64,000 bases of DNA from Eutreptiella sp. 'Long Island Sound 2002' (lineage: Eukaryota > Euglenozoa > Euglenophyceae > Eutreptiales > Eutreptiaceae), in the NCBI GenBank assembly GCA_964036045.1, contig OZ038382.1, positions 77,723,918 to 77,787,917 on the forward strand, given 5' to 3'. Both the position numbers and the translations under genes were made by a program. The notes beneath the pieces were generated by a model that was not told the origin of the DNA, searched no databases, and worked only from the letters and a program-made list of their open reading frames with translations. Below are positions 1 through 10,107 of this stretch, in pieces (the first letter of the stretch is position 1; every line of letters begins with the position of its first letter).

Positions 1-501
1 ACAACATGGTCTTGGATACTCAGGTTTTAGTCGTCTTGGCAGGGATGCAGTGGACGGAGGACCAGAGTGCGCGTAGGACCCTAGGTCTGTACGTGGTCTG
101 GATCCATGTACAGCCAATGGCTCCTCTCCATCTTCCCCACGGATGGATTTGTAGTACTCCTCATGTAGGATGTACTCATCCATCTTCTTCCTCAGTTCCT
201 CATACTCCTCAGGGCCTTCAATCGCTGTTGAGGATGAAGCCGGACAGTTAGATCTGGATACTGAGGCAGCTACACGTCTGTGGAGGTGACTGAAGCTGTC
301 TCCACCGTGTGCTGCTAAGGCCTCGGTGGTAAGGCCTTTATTTTCTTCCGCCCTTCTGCGTTCTGGATCTCCTTGGGACCCAGATGCGCCACTGAGATGA
401 TGTGGAGCTCGGTAAGGTGGTTCACTCATTGGGTGGGCCATGCTGCCCATTTGCACTTGGACAGTTCTGATGGGCCAGGTCCTGACGCTTGGCGTGGACA
501 T
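1..501 (-). CDS. Partial gag-like reading frame running off the window (element B0)
   Basis: On the minus strand an ATG at 501-499 opens a frame of 167 codons with no stop before the window ends at base 1, so the C-terminus is missing. It begins MSTPSVRTWPIRT. It is rich in Ser, Pro, Arg and Glu and includes a charged stretch EEYEELRKKMDEY near residue 92. I recognise no domain. It lies about 70 bases downstream of a primer-binding-like site and a B-family LTR (585-1290), where the gag of an LTR retrotransposon should start. That position is the main reason for calling it gag-like. Its sequence does not resemble the start of B2 gag, so it could be a divergent subfamily or a chance open frame. 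Confidence 0.45.
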   Translation of the reverse strand, partial: MSTPSVRTWPIRTVQVQMGSMAHPMSEPPYRAPHHLSGASGSQGDPERRRAEENKGLTTEALAAHGGDSFSHLHRRVAASVSRSNCPASSSTAIEGPEEYEELRKKMDEYILHEEYYKSIRGEDGEEPLAVHGSRPRTDLGSYAHSGPPSTASLPRRLKPEYPRPCC

Positions 502-572
502 GATGAGCTTATTGTTGAGCTTTTGTGCTGCACTTCTTCTCAGGGTCGGTTCAAAAGGTCACAAGGGACTGT

Positions 573-583
573 CTCTGCTACTG
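573..583 (-). other. Primer-binding-like site of B0
   Basis: On the minus strand the LTR is followed by CAGTAGCAGAG. This matches the 3' end complement of eukaryotic initiator tRNA-Met (TGGTAGCAGAG) except for its first two bases. The same site is exact in B3 (47,183-47,193). The mismatches suggest decay. Confidence 0.45.
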
Positions 584-584
584 G

Positions 585-1290
585 AAAGATGTCCTTGAAT
601 TATGCCCTAGATACTTTGATGTATTTCTGCAGGTTTTGTAGTTGAAAACCCAAATCAAAGCAGCAAGTAGAGCAAGAACAGGATGTGGATCGAATCAATG
701 ATTGGTTTTGGAATCCAGTGTAACACAGAAGGGCTGCAGATAGACAATGCAGGTTTATACACATAGATTCAATCACAAATGGATAATACAAAAGATTTTA
801 TATGAAAATTGGTCTGACTCTTGCCTCAGAGATTGCATTAGGCACTTCATGTGCACTCTTTTGGGTGTAATGGTGCTGGTTAGGAATGTGACGCATAGAT
901 GTCAGGACCACACAGAAAATGACTTCGCCAAGCAACTGAATTCAGAAACAGTTACAAAGTAGGACCACAATAAGTGGTAGAAACAATTGAGTATAGGGGT
1001 CTTGGGGTGGGAGACCACCAGGCTTAACCTCCAAGGCCTAAAGCATGAAATGCCTGTTTTATTTCGGTATATCCTCCATGAAGGAAGGTACCTCCGCTCA
1101 GTTGAGTGGTAGGGGTGAACTTCATGGGGGGCTAGAGTCACAACCCTAGTTACTTTGAGAAAGTGTACTTTAGGCAACAAAAGAGAGATAAAAACACTTA
1201 AGTTTGTCTTAGCATCAACAAAAGGGTTTTAAGGGGGGCTTGGGCTGGATCAAGCCCTCCAAGAAAGACTTGGCAGTGACTTTTTCTTAC
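585..1290 (-). repeat. B-family LTR (B0), divergent copy
   Basis: On the minus strand it starts with GTAAGAAAAAGTC, the same start as the other B LTRs at 31,082, 45,171 and 47,965, and ends just before a tRNA-Met-like primer site. The interior is only loosely similar to the B1 and B3 LTRs (for example a CAGCCCTTC block near the middle). It abuts the broken pol of B1 at 1291. It is either the 5' LTR of B0 or a shared LTR between tandem elements. Confidence 0.5.
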
Positions 1291-3306
1291 TTAGGGTCTA
1301 AGAGTTTGATCTTGTCCTCCATGTCCTTGTCAGAGTGTAGATTGCCAGCCCCTTGGTGTATAGAAGCGGGGAGGTGATCCTCAACCGACTCAGCCTCCTT
1401 GGTAGTATCCTTCAGCCCTTGGTAGGCGTACAGAAAGTTCCGTTCCACTGTCTCAGGTGGTCGGTGACAACATAGGCACACTCGAGGGAGTTCGTATACA
1501 CATTCCTCTGAGAGTTCATCCTTCTCCGGGGTCCTCCTATGGCCACCCCATACGCTCTTCATGAGCCTCAGATCCACCTCTCGTTGCCAGGTGGTAATCT
1601 TCTGTTCGAGGTCTTCCTTCAGTTGGGATATATCTCCCATAGACCCTTGCTTCAACAGCCAGGAGCGGCAGGTAGGCCTAGCGTAGCATAGCTTTTCCGC
1701 CACCAATCGCTCTCAGCTTCTCCACGTACTCTCTCAGCCTGGATCGGGGATCCAGCTCCTAGTCTAGGGGCTCCTCCCCCCTCATGGAGAGTAGAGGTTT
1801 CAGTGGGGCAGCGTACTTGGTAGTCTCCACTTCCTCCACGCACGTCTGTACGAAGAAGGTATCATGCTCAGTCTCGTCATCAGAGTGTATACAGCAGGGT
1901 AGCTCGGAGAGGCCACACTATGAGACTACATCGGAGTTACATACAAGGCAGGCGGAGTTGGGGGCAACAGTGTCAGACACGACGTACTGTTTCCCCCAGG
2001 AGTAATCTCTACGGCGTGTCGAGGTCGTAGTTGATTTTTCAGGACATCCAGGGTGTAGCCGCTGCTCTCACGTTGAGTTTCCCGGACCATAACAGGGTCC
2101 AGATCTTCCCGGGACACTGGGGCCAGACTCCCGTCCACCGCGCTTAGCTTGCTCCCCCATCCGGGTTTCCCGATCGGCGTCTTGCGGCCCAGAGGCACGT
2201 AGATGGCGTCATCCGGCACCTGGATGGAGGTGAGCGTCAGCTTGTCCAACAGAGTACGCCAGTACTCATTTCCCCCATGGGCTCCCCAATCGGGGGACCA
2301 CAGGACCATACGGGAACGTTCCAGGGCCACTTTGGTCAGGACGGTCCCCAGTTCACTGAATCCTGGGTTCCCGTAGGCCATCCTGAAACAGAACCAGTAA
2401 AATTTATAGCAGCAATTTTTCCCTTTGCTGCAGTAGAGGTCCAGGACATGTTGCTTGTCCCTCGCGAATAGCTCCACGTTCAGGCCTTCCCGGGAGTATC
2501 CCAACTCCTTTGGACCTTGGTCCAAGACATCCCCAAGGAGCTGATAATCCTCAGTTTTGGAGGCGACCATCATGGTTGAGGGCTCCTTCTTGCATACCCT
2601 CAGGTAGCTAGACGTGTGCTCAGACTGCTCCAGAGGTACAGATTATCATCCGTCATCATGGTCCACTTGGAGGACGTAGGGTGCTTGCAGAGTGAGGGAT
2701 AGAATTTGGGAGTGCTCGACGAAGAAGTTGGTCCCCAGTACAAAGTTTAAGGCTTCGGTCTTCATCACGTAGAACCGATGGGCAATGCTTCTAGATCCCA
2801 TAGGCACTTTGACCTCACAGTCCCCACACCTGTGCACCACATGCCCATCTCCCATGCGGATGGCTGCGGTAGGCATGATGTTCTTCAGGTCCCCACGAGG
2901 TAAAGCCTTCCTGGCCACAATAGATATGGTGGCCCCAGTATCTAGTACCCCCAGGTATTCACGTCCCCCAAGACGGATACGTACCCAGAACACCAGATCT
3001 GTAGGTCCCCCGGAGCGTCCCTGTCAGAACTCCGCGGGGCAGGTCACTTCAAACCCCTTCTTCTGAAGTTTCCGCGCCATGCGCATGAAACGGGAGCATT
3101 TGCGGGCGTTAGACTGGTCCCCATCTTCGTTGGCACGCTTAGTCCCTTGTTCTTGTTGGGCTTGCGTCTGGGAACGGGTCGTAGGTCCCGTGTTTGGTTG
3201 CCCACCAGAGGGCTCAGAGTTCCCCCCTGGTGTAGTATTGGGGTTCCGACTGGTTCGCGTTCTTATCCTTGTCCGGCTTGCGGTCAGAGCCTCCTCATCC
3301 ACCTTT
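1291..3306 (-). pseudogene. B1 gag C-terminus, protease, methyltransferase-like domain and pre-RT linker
   Basis: This is the 3' part of a Ty3/gypsy-like gag-pol, colinear with B2 (36.5-38.5 kb). Order on the minus strand: basic gag tail (3302-3027); a TGA at 3026-3024; an aspartic protease with DTGA and a C-terminal FVLGTNFF block (2993-2649); then a domain with ELFARDKQHVLDLYCSK, NPGFSEL and SPDWG that resembles the methyltransferase-like domain of DIRS elements; then the acidic linker before RT. The frame also carries two adjacent stops after the protease (2648-2643) and shifts near 1,900. Coding stops at 1291, where a B-type LTR begins, so RT, RNase H and integrase are missing. The 5' end is cut at 3306 by insertion of element A; the missing gag part resumes at 29,973. 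Confidence 0.8.
3303..3306. repeat. Target-site duplication CTTT, left copy
   Basis: CTTT immediately precedes the A 5' LTR and recurs at 29,973-29,976 right after the A 3' LTR. B1 gag reads continuously across the two when A is removed. Confidence 0.75.
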
Positions 3307-3594
3307 TGTTATGGCTTCCAACAGCAGCAGTGCAGCAGCGCGCAAGTCGCAAGTCGCAGTCGCAATCGCACTGCAGTCTGTGAATAATAAAGAAACATCG
3401 AATGCCAACTGTGAATGAGCGCTGTAAGATGCTTCGATCTCTGAACAGGGTTTATGTCTTCCAGATTGTGTTATTATTTGTGCCCCGTCTAAAGATCCTG
3501 CGAGGTTTGTCGATTTGGGATTTTGGATTTCGGATTTTGAGAAACAAGGAGGCACAGGAGCACAAGTCGAGTTCCCAAGAAACAAACCACAACA
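3307..3594 (+). repeat. A element 5' LTR
   Basis: 288 bp, TG...CA. Bases 3371-3594 recur almost unchanged at 9,802-10,025, and the whole recurs with about 8 per cent divergence at 29,685-29,972. An AATAAA lies at 3,385. If the A2 start at 9,802 reflects a transcript 5' end, R would begin near 3,371. Confidence 0.85.
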
Positions 3595-3596
3595 AG

Positions 3597-3608
3597 TGGT
3601 AGCCAGCT
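3597..3608 (+). other. A element primer-binding site
   Basis: TGGTAGCCAGCT follows the LTR after two bases. The TGGTAGC start is shared with the B elements, whose B3 copy matches initiator tRNA-Met. Beyond seven bases the match is lost, so the primer tRNA of A is uncertain. Confidence 0.5.
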
Positions 3609-3676
3609 AGGTGGCGGGGAGATCACTTCGAGATCAATCTTCGACGCCGTCAACTTGATTTGGATTTACATCCACA

Positions 3677-4248
3677 ATGGAGCGATCCTTCGACGATGCA
3701 GCCATGCTGCACTTCATCAGAGACAGTCTGTTTCGAAGTGATTCACCCTTGCATGACCAATTTTCGATTTCGTTAGAAAAGTTCATTCCAGAGCGCATCG
3801 CTAGTCGAGAAAGCGAGTGGTTTCCATGTCTCTCTCGTGATCTTCACAGCTGTTCGCAAAAGCTTGCAGATACTCAAGCCAAAGTTATCAAATTGGAACA
3901 ACGCATCGAGGCATTGCAGGCAACAGCAGCAAGTGCTACTGCAGCAACTGGTCAGCGCATCGATACCTTGCAGTCCTCGACGGAAAATGCAACTCAAGGC
4001 GCTGCAAATCAACTTCGAGGCGTAGAGCATGAATTGCTGCAGTGTTATGCCCTACTCAACGAATTTGTACGAACTTCGAGTCAACCACCCGCGAACAACA
4101 TCCAGTTTCCACAACCACAACCACAGCTCCATCCACAACCACCGTCTTCTTCGAATCAACCGCTGTATGCACCGCCGAGCAGTTCACCTCACCCTCCACA
4201 ACAACCACTTCCACAACCGCCTGCCTTCGAACCACATCCAGCACATCA
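3677..4248 (+). pseudogene. A1 gag N-terminal fragment
   Basis: The frame opens with MERSFDDAAMLHF and is almost identical to the first 190 residues of the complete gag at 10,108. It has a coiled-coil stretch (about residues 55-110, with Gln/Ala/Thr repeats) and a Gln/Pro-rich tract. At 4,249 the A sequence stops and unrelated GC-rich insert DNA follows in the same open frame. The 922-codon frame ending at 6,445 is therefore an accidental gag-insert fusion. About nine differences separate it from the A2 copy over 877 bp. Confidence 0.8.
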
Positions 4249-4251
4249 CAC

Positions 4252-6801
4252 ACCCCAGAGGACCCAGGCCCACCCCCCCCGGCCCCTGAATGCAGCCCAC
4301 GCGAACTGTTCCCCCCCGCGGACACCAACCCACACGACCTCGCACATTGCAGGACCCGGGCCCAGCCGAGCCCAGAAGGAGAAGGCCACAGCCCCGCGCC
4401 TCCCTCCCCCGCCGCTGCCGACCAGATCGGCCCGCCGGGCCGCCAGGTCACGACCGGGCCCCCCCACATGCCCGCCCCCAACCTACAGCCCGAGGACATG
4501 CCCTCCATCCTCCCCGCCGTGGCCGCAGCAGAAGCCGCCGCCCACAAGCCCGCCCGCATCACAGCCAAACCCGCGTCCACCACCTCCTCCTCATCCTCAG
4601 CCTCGTCCACCTCCTCCACCTCATCCTCCGACCCACCCGTCCCCGCCAAACTCATCCTCAAGGCCACGGCGAAAGCCAAAGCCGCGGCCGCACGCACCGA
4701 CCCCCCAAACCCCACACAGGCGACTCAGGCACCCCGGCAACCTACCGGGACGACCCCCGACCCGACATCGGCGCCCTCACACCTCCAGACAGAGGTACTC
4801 CTCAACCTGGAACCGGACCCCAACCCCAAACCCGACCCCAAACCCAAACCGGACCCCAACCCCAAACCCGACCCCAAACCCAAGCCGGCGCCCACGCGAG
4901 CACACACAACACCGCAGACGCAACGACACAAACCCACCCGACACCACCCCCGCCCGGGCCCTCGCCCAGGCCAGGACCCCCAATGCACCACAACCCGCGC
5001 CCCCCTCCCGCCGGCACCCACCACCACCGCAGAGACGGCCACCCAGCACGACCCCGTCCAAGCCCTTGTCCGCATCCCCGTCACCAAGCGCCCCGTCATC
5101 CATCCCCCATGAACCACCACTACCGCCGGCCAAACGGACCCAGGGACGTGGGACCCCTCGACCACCGTCACCGTCAAGCCCGGCCCCCAACCCTTCCCCC
5201 ATGCCCAGCACATGGTGCAGCCCCGGGGACTGCCCACAATGCCCAACCCCCCCCCCCACAAGCGGGACCGGAAAACCCACAAGGGGTCCATGGGCCATAC
5301 CCGCAACACCAACCCCACCACTACCCATACCACCACCACCAGCGGCCCCACCACCACCACTACCAACACCACCCCCACCACTACCACTGCCCGCCGCCCT
5401 ACCCCACCGGGCCACAACCCCCCGTGCACGAACAGCACCAGCGGACGGGATGGCAGCCACCGAGCGCTCCACCCGCATACCGCACCTACCGCCAGGAGCC
5501 ACCCCCCCCGTACCAGCCACCACCCCCGTACCAGGAACCGTATCCGTACCCCCCCGGCCACCATCTGATGGCAGAAGGGGCCCCCCGGGCCCAACCCCGC
5601 CAAGGACAGCCACTCGACCCATACCACCAGCCACTGCCGCCACCACACCCCTACGTGGCGGATCCATGGACGACGGGGGACCTCCCTCCCCCCCCCCCAG
5701 TACCAGGCGACACCGCGCGAGGCCCCCCAGGGGCCGCCGACGCCTCCGGACTGGCCCGACTCGAACGATGAGGCCCGGTCCCGCAAATGGCGGCGCTCCC
5801 GCTCCCCCCCCGCACAGCACACTCGCCCACGGCGCCCACACTCCCACCGCGCCTCAACCACCCACTCGCGCCGCTCCCGCTTCCCCAGGTGCCACCACGA
5901 CCCCCCGGGACCCCGCTCCCGTCGCTCCCGCTCCCCCGGGCACCACCACGAGCGCCACCGCCGCCCCATGTCCCCCTCCCCCTCCCCCCACCGGCCAAAC
6001 AAGACCCCCCCCCCCAGCCCCCGCCACCACCACTCCCGCTCCCCCCGACGCAGCCAGGCACGCCACTGCCGCCCCACGTCGACGTCCCCCTCCCCCCACA
6101 CGCCCCGCCGGGCTCCCCGTTCCCCCCGCCACCCGTACCCATCCATCACCCCCAGCCCCCGCCACCACCACTCCCGCTCCCCCGGACGCCACCGAGCGCG
6201 CCACCGCCGCCCCATGTCGACCTCCCCCTCCCGCTCCCCCCTCCGCCCGTACCTGTCCTCCACCCCCAGCCCCCGCCGCCGCCGCTCCCGCTCCCCCAGG
6301 CACCGCAACCCCCGCCACCACCGCAGGTCCACGTCCTCTCCCCGCCGCACCACGACCACGGGCACGGGCCCCTCCCCTCCCCGGGCCCCCGCCCACCTCG
6401 CCTGGTGGTCTCCCCCCGCTCTGCAGGAGCTCCGCCGCTGGGTGAAGTGGGCCGGAGGAGCGGGAAGGCACGAAGGGGTGCACATGGTGCATACCTTCGA
6501 GGAGGTGCGCACCCGCACCCCCGCAAACCCCAACGAGGCCGCCCCGGAGGCCATCATGCCGCAAGCGGCATGGGAGGCCCTCCTCTGCGATGCGGTCCAG
6601 GGCCTCCGCCCCCCCTACAACCCCCAAGCCCTCCGCCAGTGGCTCCAGGCCACCCACCACCAGGCCTGGGCCGCCGGCGCCCCCTCCCCACCCCGCCCCT
6701 CCCGGCACCACCACACCAGGAAGGGGCAGGACAAAGGCAAGGGAAGGGCAAGGGGCACCAAGGAGCACTCAGGCAAGAGGGCACGGAAGGGCCCCAAGTG
6801 A
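4252..6801 (+). pseudogene. Pro/His/RS-rich protein with a short folded C-terminal domain
   Basis: Plausible coding moves between frames. It runs in one frame to about 5,112, with an acidic-polar start and repeated PNPKPDPK units at 4,800-4,900. It shifts frame for His/Tyr/Pro-rich sequence to 5,771, then returns to the first frame to 6,801. The last part has Arg-Ser repeats (SRKWRRSRSPP near 5,780). It ends in a non-repetitive stretch with LRRWVKWAGG, HMVHTFEEV and AAWEALLCDAV at about 6,430-6,660, before a basic tail. Such composition suits an RNA-binding ORF1-like protein or a captured SR-type host protein; I do not recognise it. The frame changes suggest decay. Confidence 0.4.
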
Positions 6802-7334
6802 GGGCAGGCAGTCGCAGGGACAGGACGCCGGAAGCGACACCACATGGGGGCAGGAAACCACCCAAGAACCAGGAAGGGGCGGGAACGGGGACCAAGACAC
6901 GAAGGAAAAGGGCACCAAGGCAGGCACCACGACCCACACCCAGGAAGGACACACCACGACGGGGGAACCAGCGCCGCCCCAGCCCCACCAAACGCCCCAA
7001 CACACACCACCGAAGCAAACATCGGACGCCATGCGGATCACACCAGCGCACGCCCACCGGCCACCGGAAACCACACGGAGAACGGAGGGCACACCTACAC
7101 GGGGAGAACGGGCCACACCCACAGAGGAAGCCGCAGGGAACGCCGCCGCACGGCGCACCACCACGCCCTCACTGCCAGGCGACGACCCCGGCCACCACAA
7201 AGGCCACCTCACAGGCACCGGAAGAGGACGAAGGCACGGCCGCGGCACCCACGACTAGGGACCGAAACCCCCAGAGGACACGGGACCAAGGCACAGGCCC
7301 CCAGGGAGGGCAACCCCACGGACCGTCACGCGAC

Positions 7335-7991
7335 CACGCTTTTGGCTATGAGGGCCGGGCTGCGTTACCGTCGCGGTTCGACGCAGAGTATTGCTATGCA
7401 CTTGGATTGACGGCCGGGGGCTTGATCTCAGCTTGTCTCACGTCCGTGAGGGCGTCCGTCACCAACCTGTTGCGTCCAGTGCAGGAATGGCACTGCGGCG
7501 GCACGCCGTTCCCGTCCATGATGAATTTCGAGCGCCGCAAGGGGAAGTGAAAGGCTGTGATCGCGAAGGCCTTGGTGCTGCTGGACGGTGCCCCCTTCAA
7601 GGCCTTCTCCGAGCGCCGTGAAGACTGGAAGTGCCAAGATTACTACCGGTGCCCCGGACCCCTGCAGTTCAGCACCGGAGATATGGACATCCCCCTGACC
7701 CTGAAGTATGAGCTCATGCCTGCCGGCGGCACCGACCCGGACCCTCATGTCCCTGCCAGCGCAGCCGAGCTGCAGTGCAAGCCTTTCGCCACTCAAACGG
7801 CGTTCGGAAGCCACCTCCACCGTCCGAGTCCTGATTTCTGTTTGTCTGCCTTGGAGAAGGAACGCCTTTCCTACCCCCCGAGTACGCCTGCCTGTCTGCG
7901 AGGCCCGGTGAAGATTGAGTCCATGGGTGAGAGTCAGTGTGCACGCCCCAAGGACACCGTGATCATTCAGCGGAATTTCCCGAAGACCTAC
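7335..7991 (+). pseudogene. PPi-dependent phosphofructokinase (PFP) fragment, two domains joined
   Basis: PFP makes fructose-1,6-bisphosphate from fructose-6-phosphate and PPi in the cytosol. The frame reads HAFGYEGRAALPSRFDAEY, then NLLRPVQEWHCGGTPF, PSMMNFERR, a TGA at 7548-7550, and in the same frame KAFSER and YYRCPGPLQFS. These match the C-terminal part of plant-type PFP (substrate-binding GYQARG..P..FD and NPGPLQF blocks). The frame then runs on into ERLSYPP, LRGPVKI and QRNFPKTY, which look like the N-terminus of a second PFP domain. The source gene may thus be a tandem fusion, as in apicomplexan PFK. No intron is seen, so it may derive from mRNA. Family matches are from memory and were not searched. 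Confidence 0.7.
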
Positions 7992-7999
7992 CCGACCCA

Positions 8000-9311
8000 C
8001 CAGCCCGAGCGGCACGCCCAAGCCCCCACAGCACGGACCCAGCGAGCCACCCACACCTAACCGCACCCCCCAACCACCAGCCGGCCACACTCCGGCCCGC
8101 ACTCCGCACCACGGCAGAGACCAGGCTGACCTCCACTGACCCGGCGCGGCACCACGCGAGACCAGGGCACACCGCACCACAGCGCGCCACAGTGCAACGC
8201 ACCACAGCACGACGCGACGCGACGCGGCACAGAGCGGCACAGCACGACACAACTGACCCTAACCTGAGGGACTAACCGAAGCCAGCCACCGCACACCCTG
8301 GAAGGCGCCACGCCAGCACGCCACACACCAGCACCACAGGCCACACACGGGGCCACAGCGCGCCAGGCGACAACGGTGGCGGACCACCCAGAAGACTACA
8401 GCCGGCACCGCAGAGGGGAAAGGACACAAACAACCCCAGCCCCCTAACCCAAAACCACAGGCATCCGCCTGGCGCAGCCGCCCAGCCGGCAGAGCCAGGA
8501 CCAAACCCGGCAAGAAGGGGCGCCGAGCCCACCGTGTATATAGCCCACCCGACCCATGGGGCCGGAACGCGGCCACACAGAACGCAACTGAAGACAACAG
8601 CCCGGAAGACAACACTGAATGCAGGCCAGTGCGTGCACAGCCCAGGGGATGCAGAGGGAGGAACAGGCAAGCCCCCCCCCCCCAAAAAAAAAAGGAGGGG
8701 AGGGGGGAGGGGGAAAAGGCACGAAAACAGCCCACAGCCGCCAAACCGCCCGTCAACACCCCCACAGGCGGCCAAAACCCCCCCCAGAAGGCAACGAAGA
8801 CAGGACCTGCACAGAGGCACAGGGGGACCACCCACCCAGAAGGGGCAACACCAAGCCAGTAACAGCGTCCCACGGGGAAAAGGGGCAACGAAACGGAAAA
8901 AATAAAAAAAAGGGAGAGCCACCAGCCCAGCCCGAAAGAAAGGAGATGGAGGGACAGAGACCACAAAGCCCGAAAAAAAGAACAAAAGAAAAAACAAAAG
9001 CACAAAAAACACACCCCGACAACCCAGCCAAGAAGGGCTGGGCACAGCCGAGACCCGGGCCCAACACACACGCCCACACCGCACGCCGGAACCGGAAACG
9101 GCAGGGGGCAAGCGGGGCGCCCACGAAACCACACACGTCTCAAAAGCAGGCCGAAACCGAAGCCCAACCACGAACACCACAAACAGCCGACACTAGAGGG
9201 ACGACGCCACAAACCGTGCCAAACACACCCACCCAAGACCCCAGCCAGGACTGGCGAGGTTAACAAAACCCACACCCAACCGCCAACCGGACCCAAACAC
9301 AAACGCCGCAC
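8000..9311 (+). other. Low-complexity A/C-rich stretch of ins1
   Basis: This stretch has no convincing gene. It is made of CAGCAC, CACCAC and A-run sequence, including a C run followed by an A run near 8,670-8,695. Degenerate single copies of the ins2 satellite core occur near 9,025 and 9,240 (CAGCCAGGACTGGCGAGG). The long minus-strand frames here are due to the lack of T-rich stops. Confidence 0.55.
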
Positions 9312-9801
9312 AACAGTAGGAAACCCAGTGCCCACAGCCCGGGCACTGAGGCAGCCCGTGCCATGCAGGTGACCCGGCCAAACGAGATCCGGAGACCGGG
9401 GGTAAGGCTGCATCCTAAGGCCTGCGCTGCTTTGGGACTCGAGGCGGAGCGTGCGACACCCAAGCACCTCGGAACCCTAGTACCAAGAACGTGCATGCAT
9501 GCCTTGGGAACGGGATACGCCAGGAAGTCCGGTGAACCCCTAGGGTTCCGCCCAAAGGAGGGGACGTGCCCAAGCACGGGGGCACACCCTCCCGGCGAGA
9601 CAAGCATGTCACGCTGGCGGCGATCAGCCCTCCCGGCGTTGCCCGGGGCCGCTTTGTTGGGGGCCAACAATCGGGTCTAGCGGGAAGTAAGCTGCCTCCC
9701 CTCTTCACGCGCGGAGCCTCTTCCTGTTCGTCACAGGGGCGACGCCAGGGGGAACCATGAGGCGCCTCTCTACGACCGAGTGCACCTACCTACCTACCTA
9801 C
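9312..9801 (+). repeat. C-element conserved 3' module with ACCT tail (ins1 copy)
   Basis: About 489 bp, clearly homologous to 21,788-22,277. It starts at AACAGTAGGAAACCC and includes CCCGTGCCATGCAGGTGACC and GCGACGCCAGGGGGAACC. It ends with ACCTACCTACCTACCTAC before A sequence resumes at 9,802. A conserved 3' end plus a short tandem tail is typical of target-primed reverse transcription. Confidence 0.7.
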
Positions 9802-10107
9802 CTGCAGTCTGTGAATAATAAAGAAACATCGAATGCCAACTGTGAATGAGCGCTGTAAGATGCTTCGATCTCTGAACAGGGTTTATGTCTTCCAGATTGT
9901 GTTATTATTTGTGCCCCGTCTAAAGATCCTGCGAGGTTTGTCGATTTGGGATTTTGGATTTCGGATTTTGAGAAACAAGGAGGCACAGGAGCACAAGTCG
10001 AGTTCCCAAGAAACAAACCACAACAAGTGGTAGCCAGCTAGGTGGCGGGGACATCACTTCGAGATCAATCTTCGACGCCGTCAACTTGATTTGGATTTCC
10101 ATCCACA

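Larger units (their letters stand above)
4249..9801 (+). mobile_element. C-type insertion 1 (ins1)
   Basis: This is a GC-rich block between A coordinates 4,248 and 9,802. It has no LTR of its own. It ends in a 489-bp module shared with ins2 and an ACCT-repeat tail, as non-LTR retrotransposons often do. On both sides lies the same 877-bp A sequence (3,371-4,248 and 9,802-10,678). Contents in order: Pro/His/RS-rich coding, a PFP gene fragment, an A/C-rich stretch of low complexity (8,000-9,300) with a few degenerate copies of the ins2 satellite unit, then the 3' module. No RT or endonuclease is visible, so it would be non-autonomous or truncated. Confidence 0.6.

Noticed and set aside
3677-6445. 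922-codon frame starting at A1 gag
   Set aside because: It fuses real gag (to 4,248) with unrelated ins1 sequence read in an arbitrary Pro-rich frame.
4725-6557. 610-codon minus-strand Gly/Arg/Val-rich frame
   Set aside because: Antisense shadow of the C-rich, Pro-coding sequence on plus.
8259-9467. 402-codon minus-strand frame in ins1
   Set aside because: Antisense of A/C-rich low-complexity DNA; composition is not protein-like.
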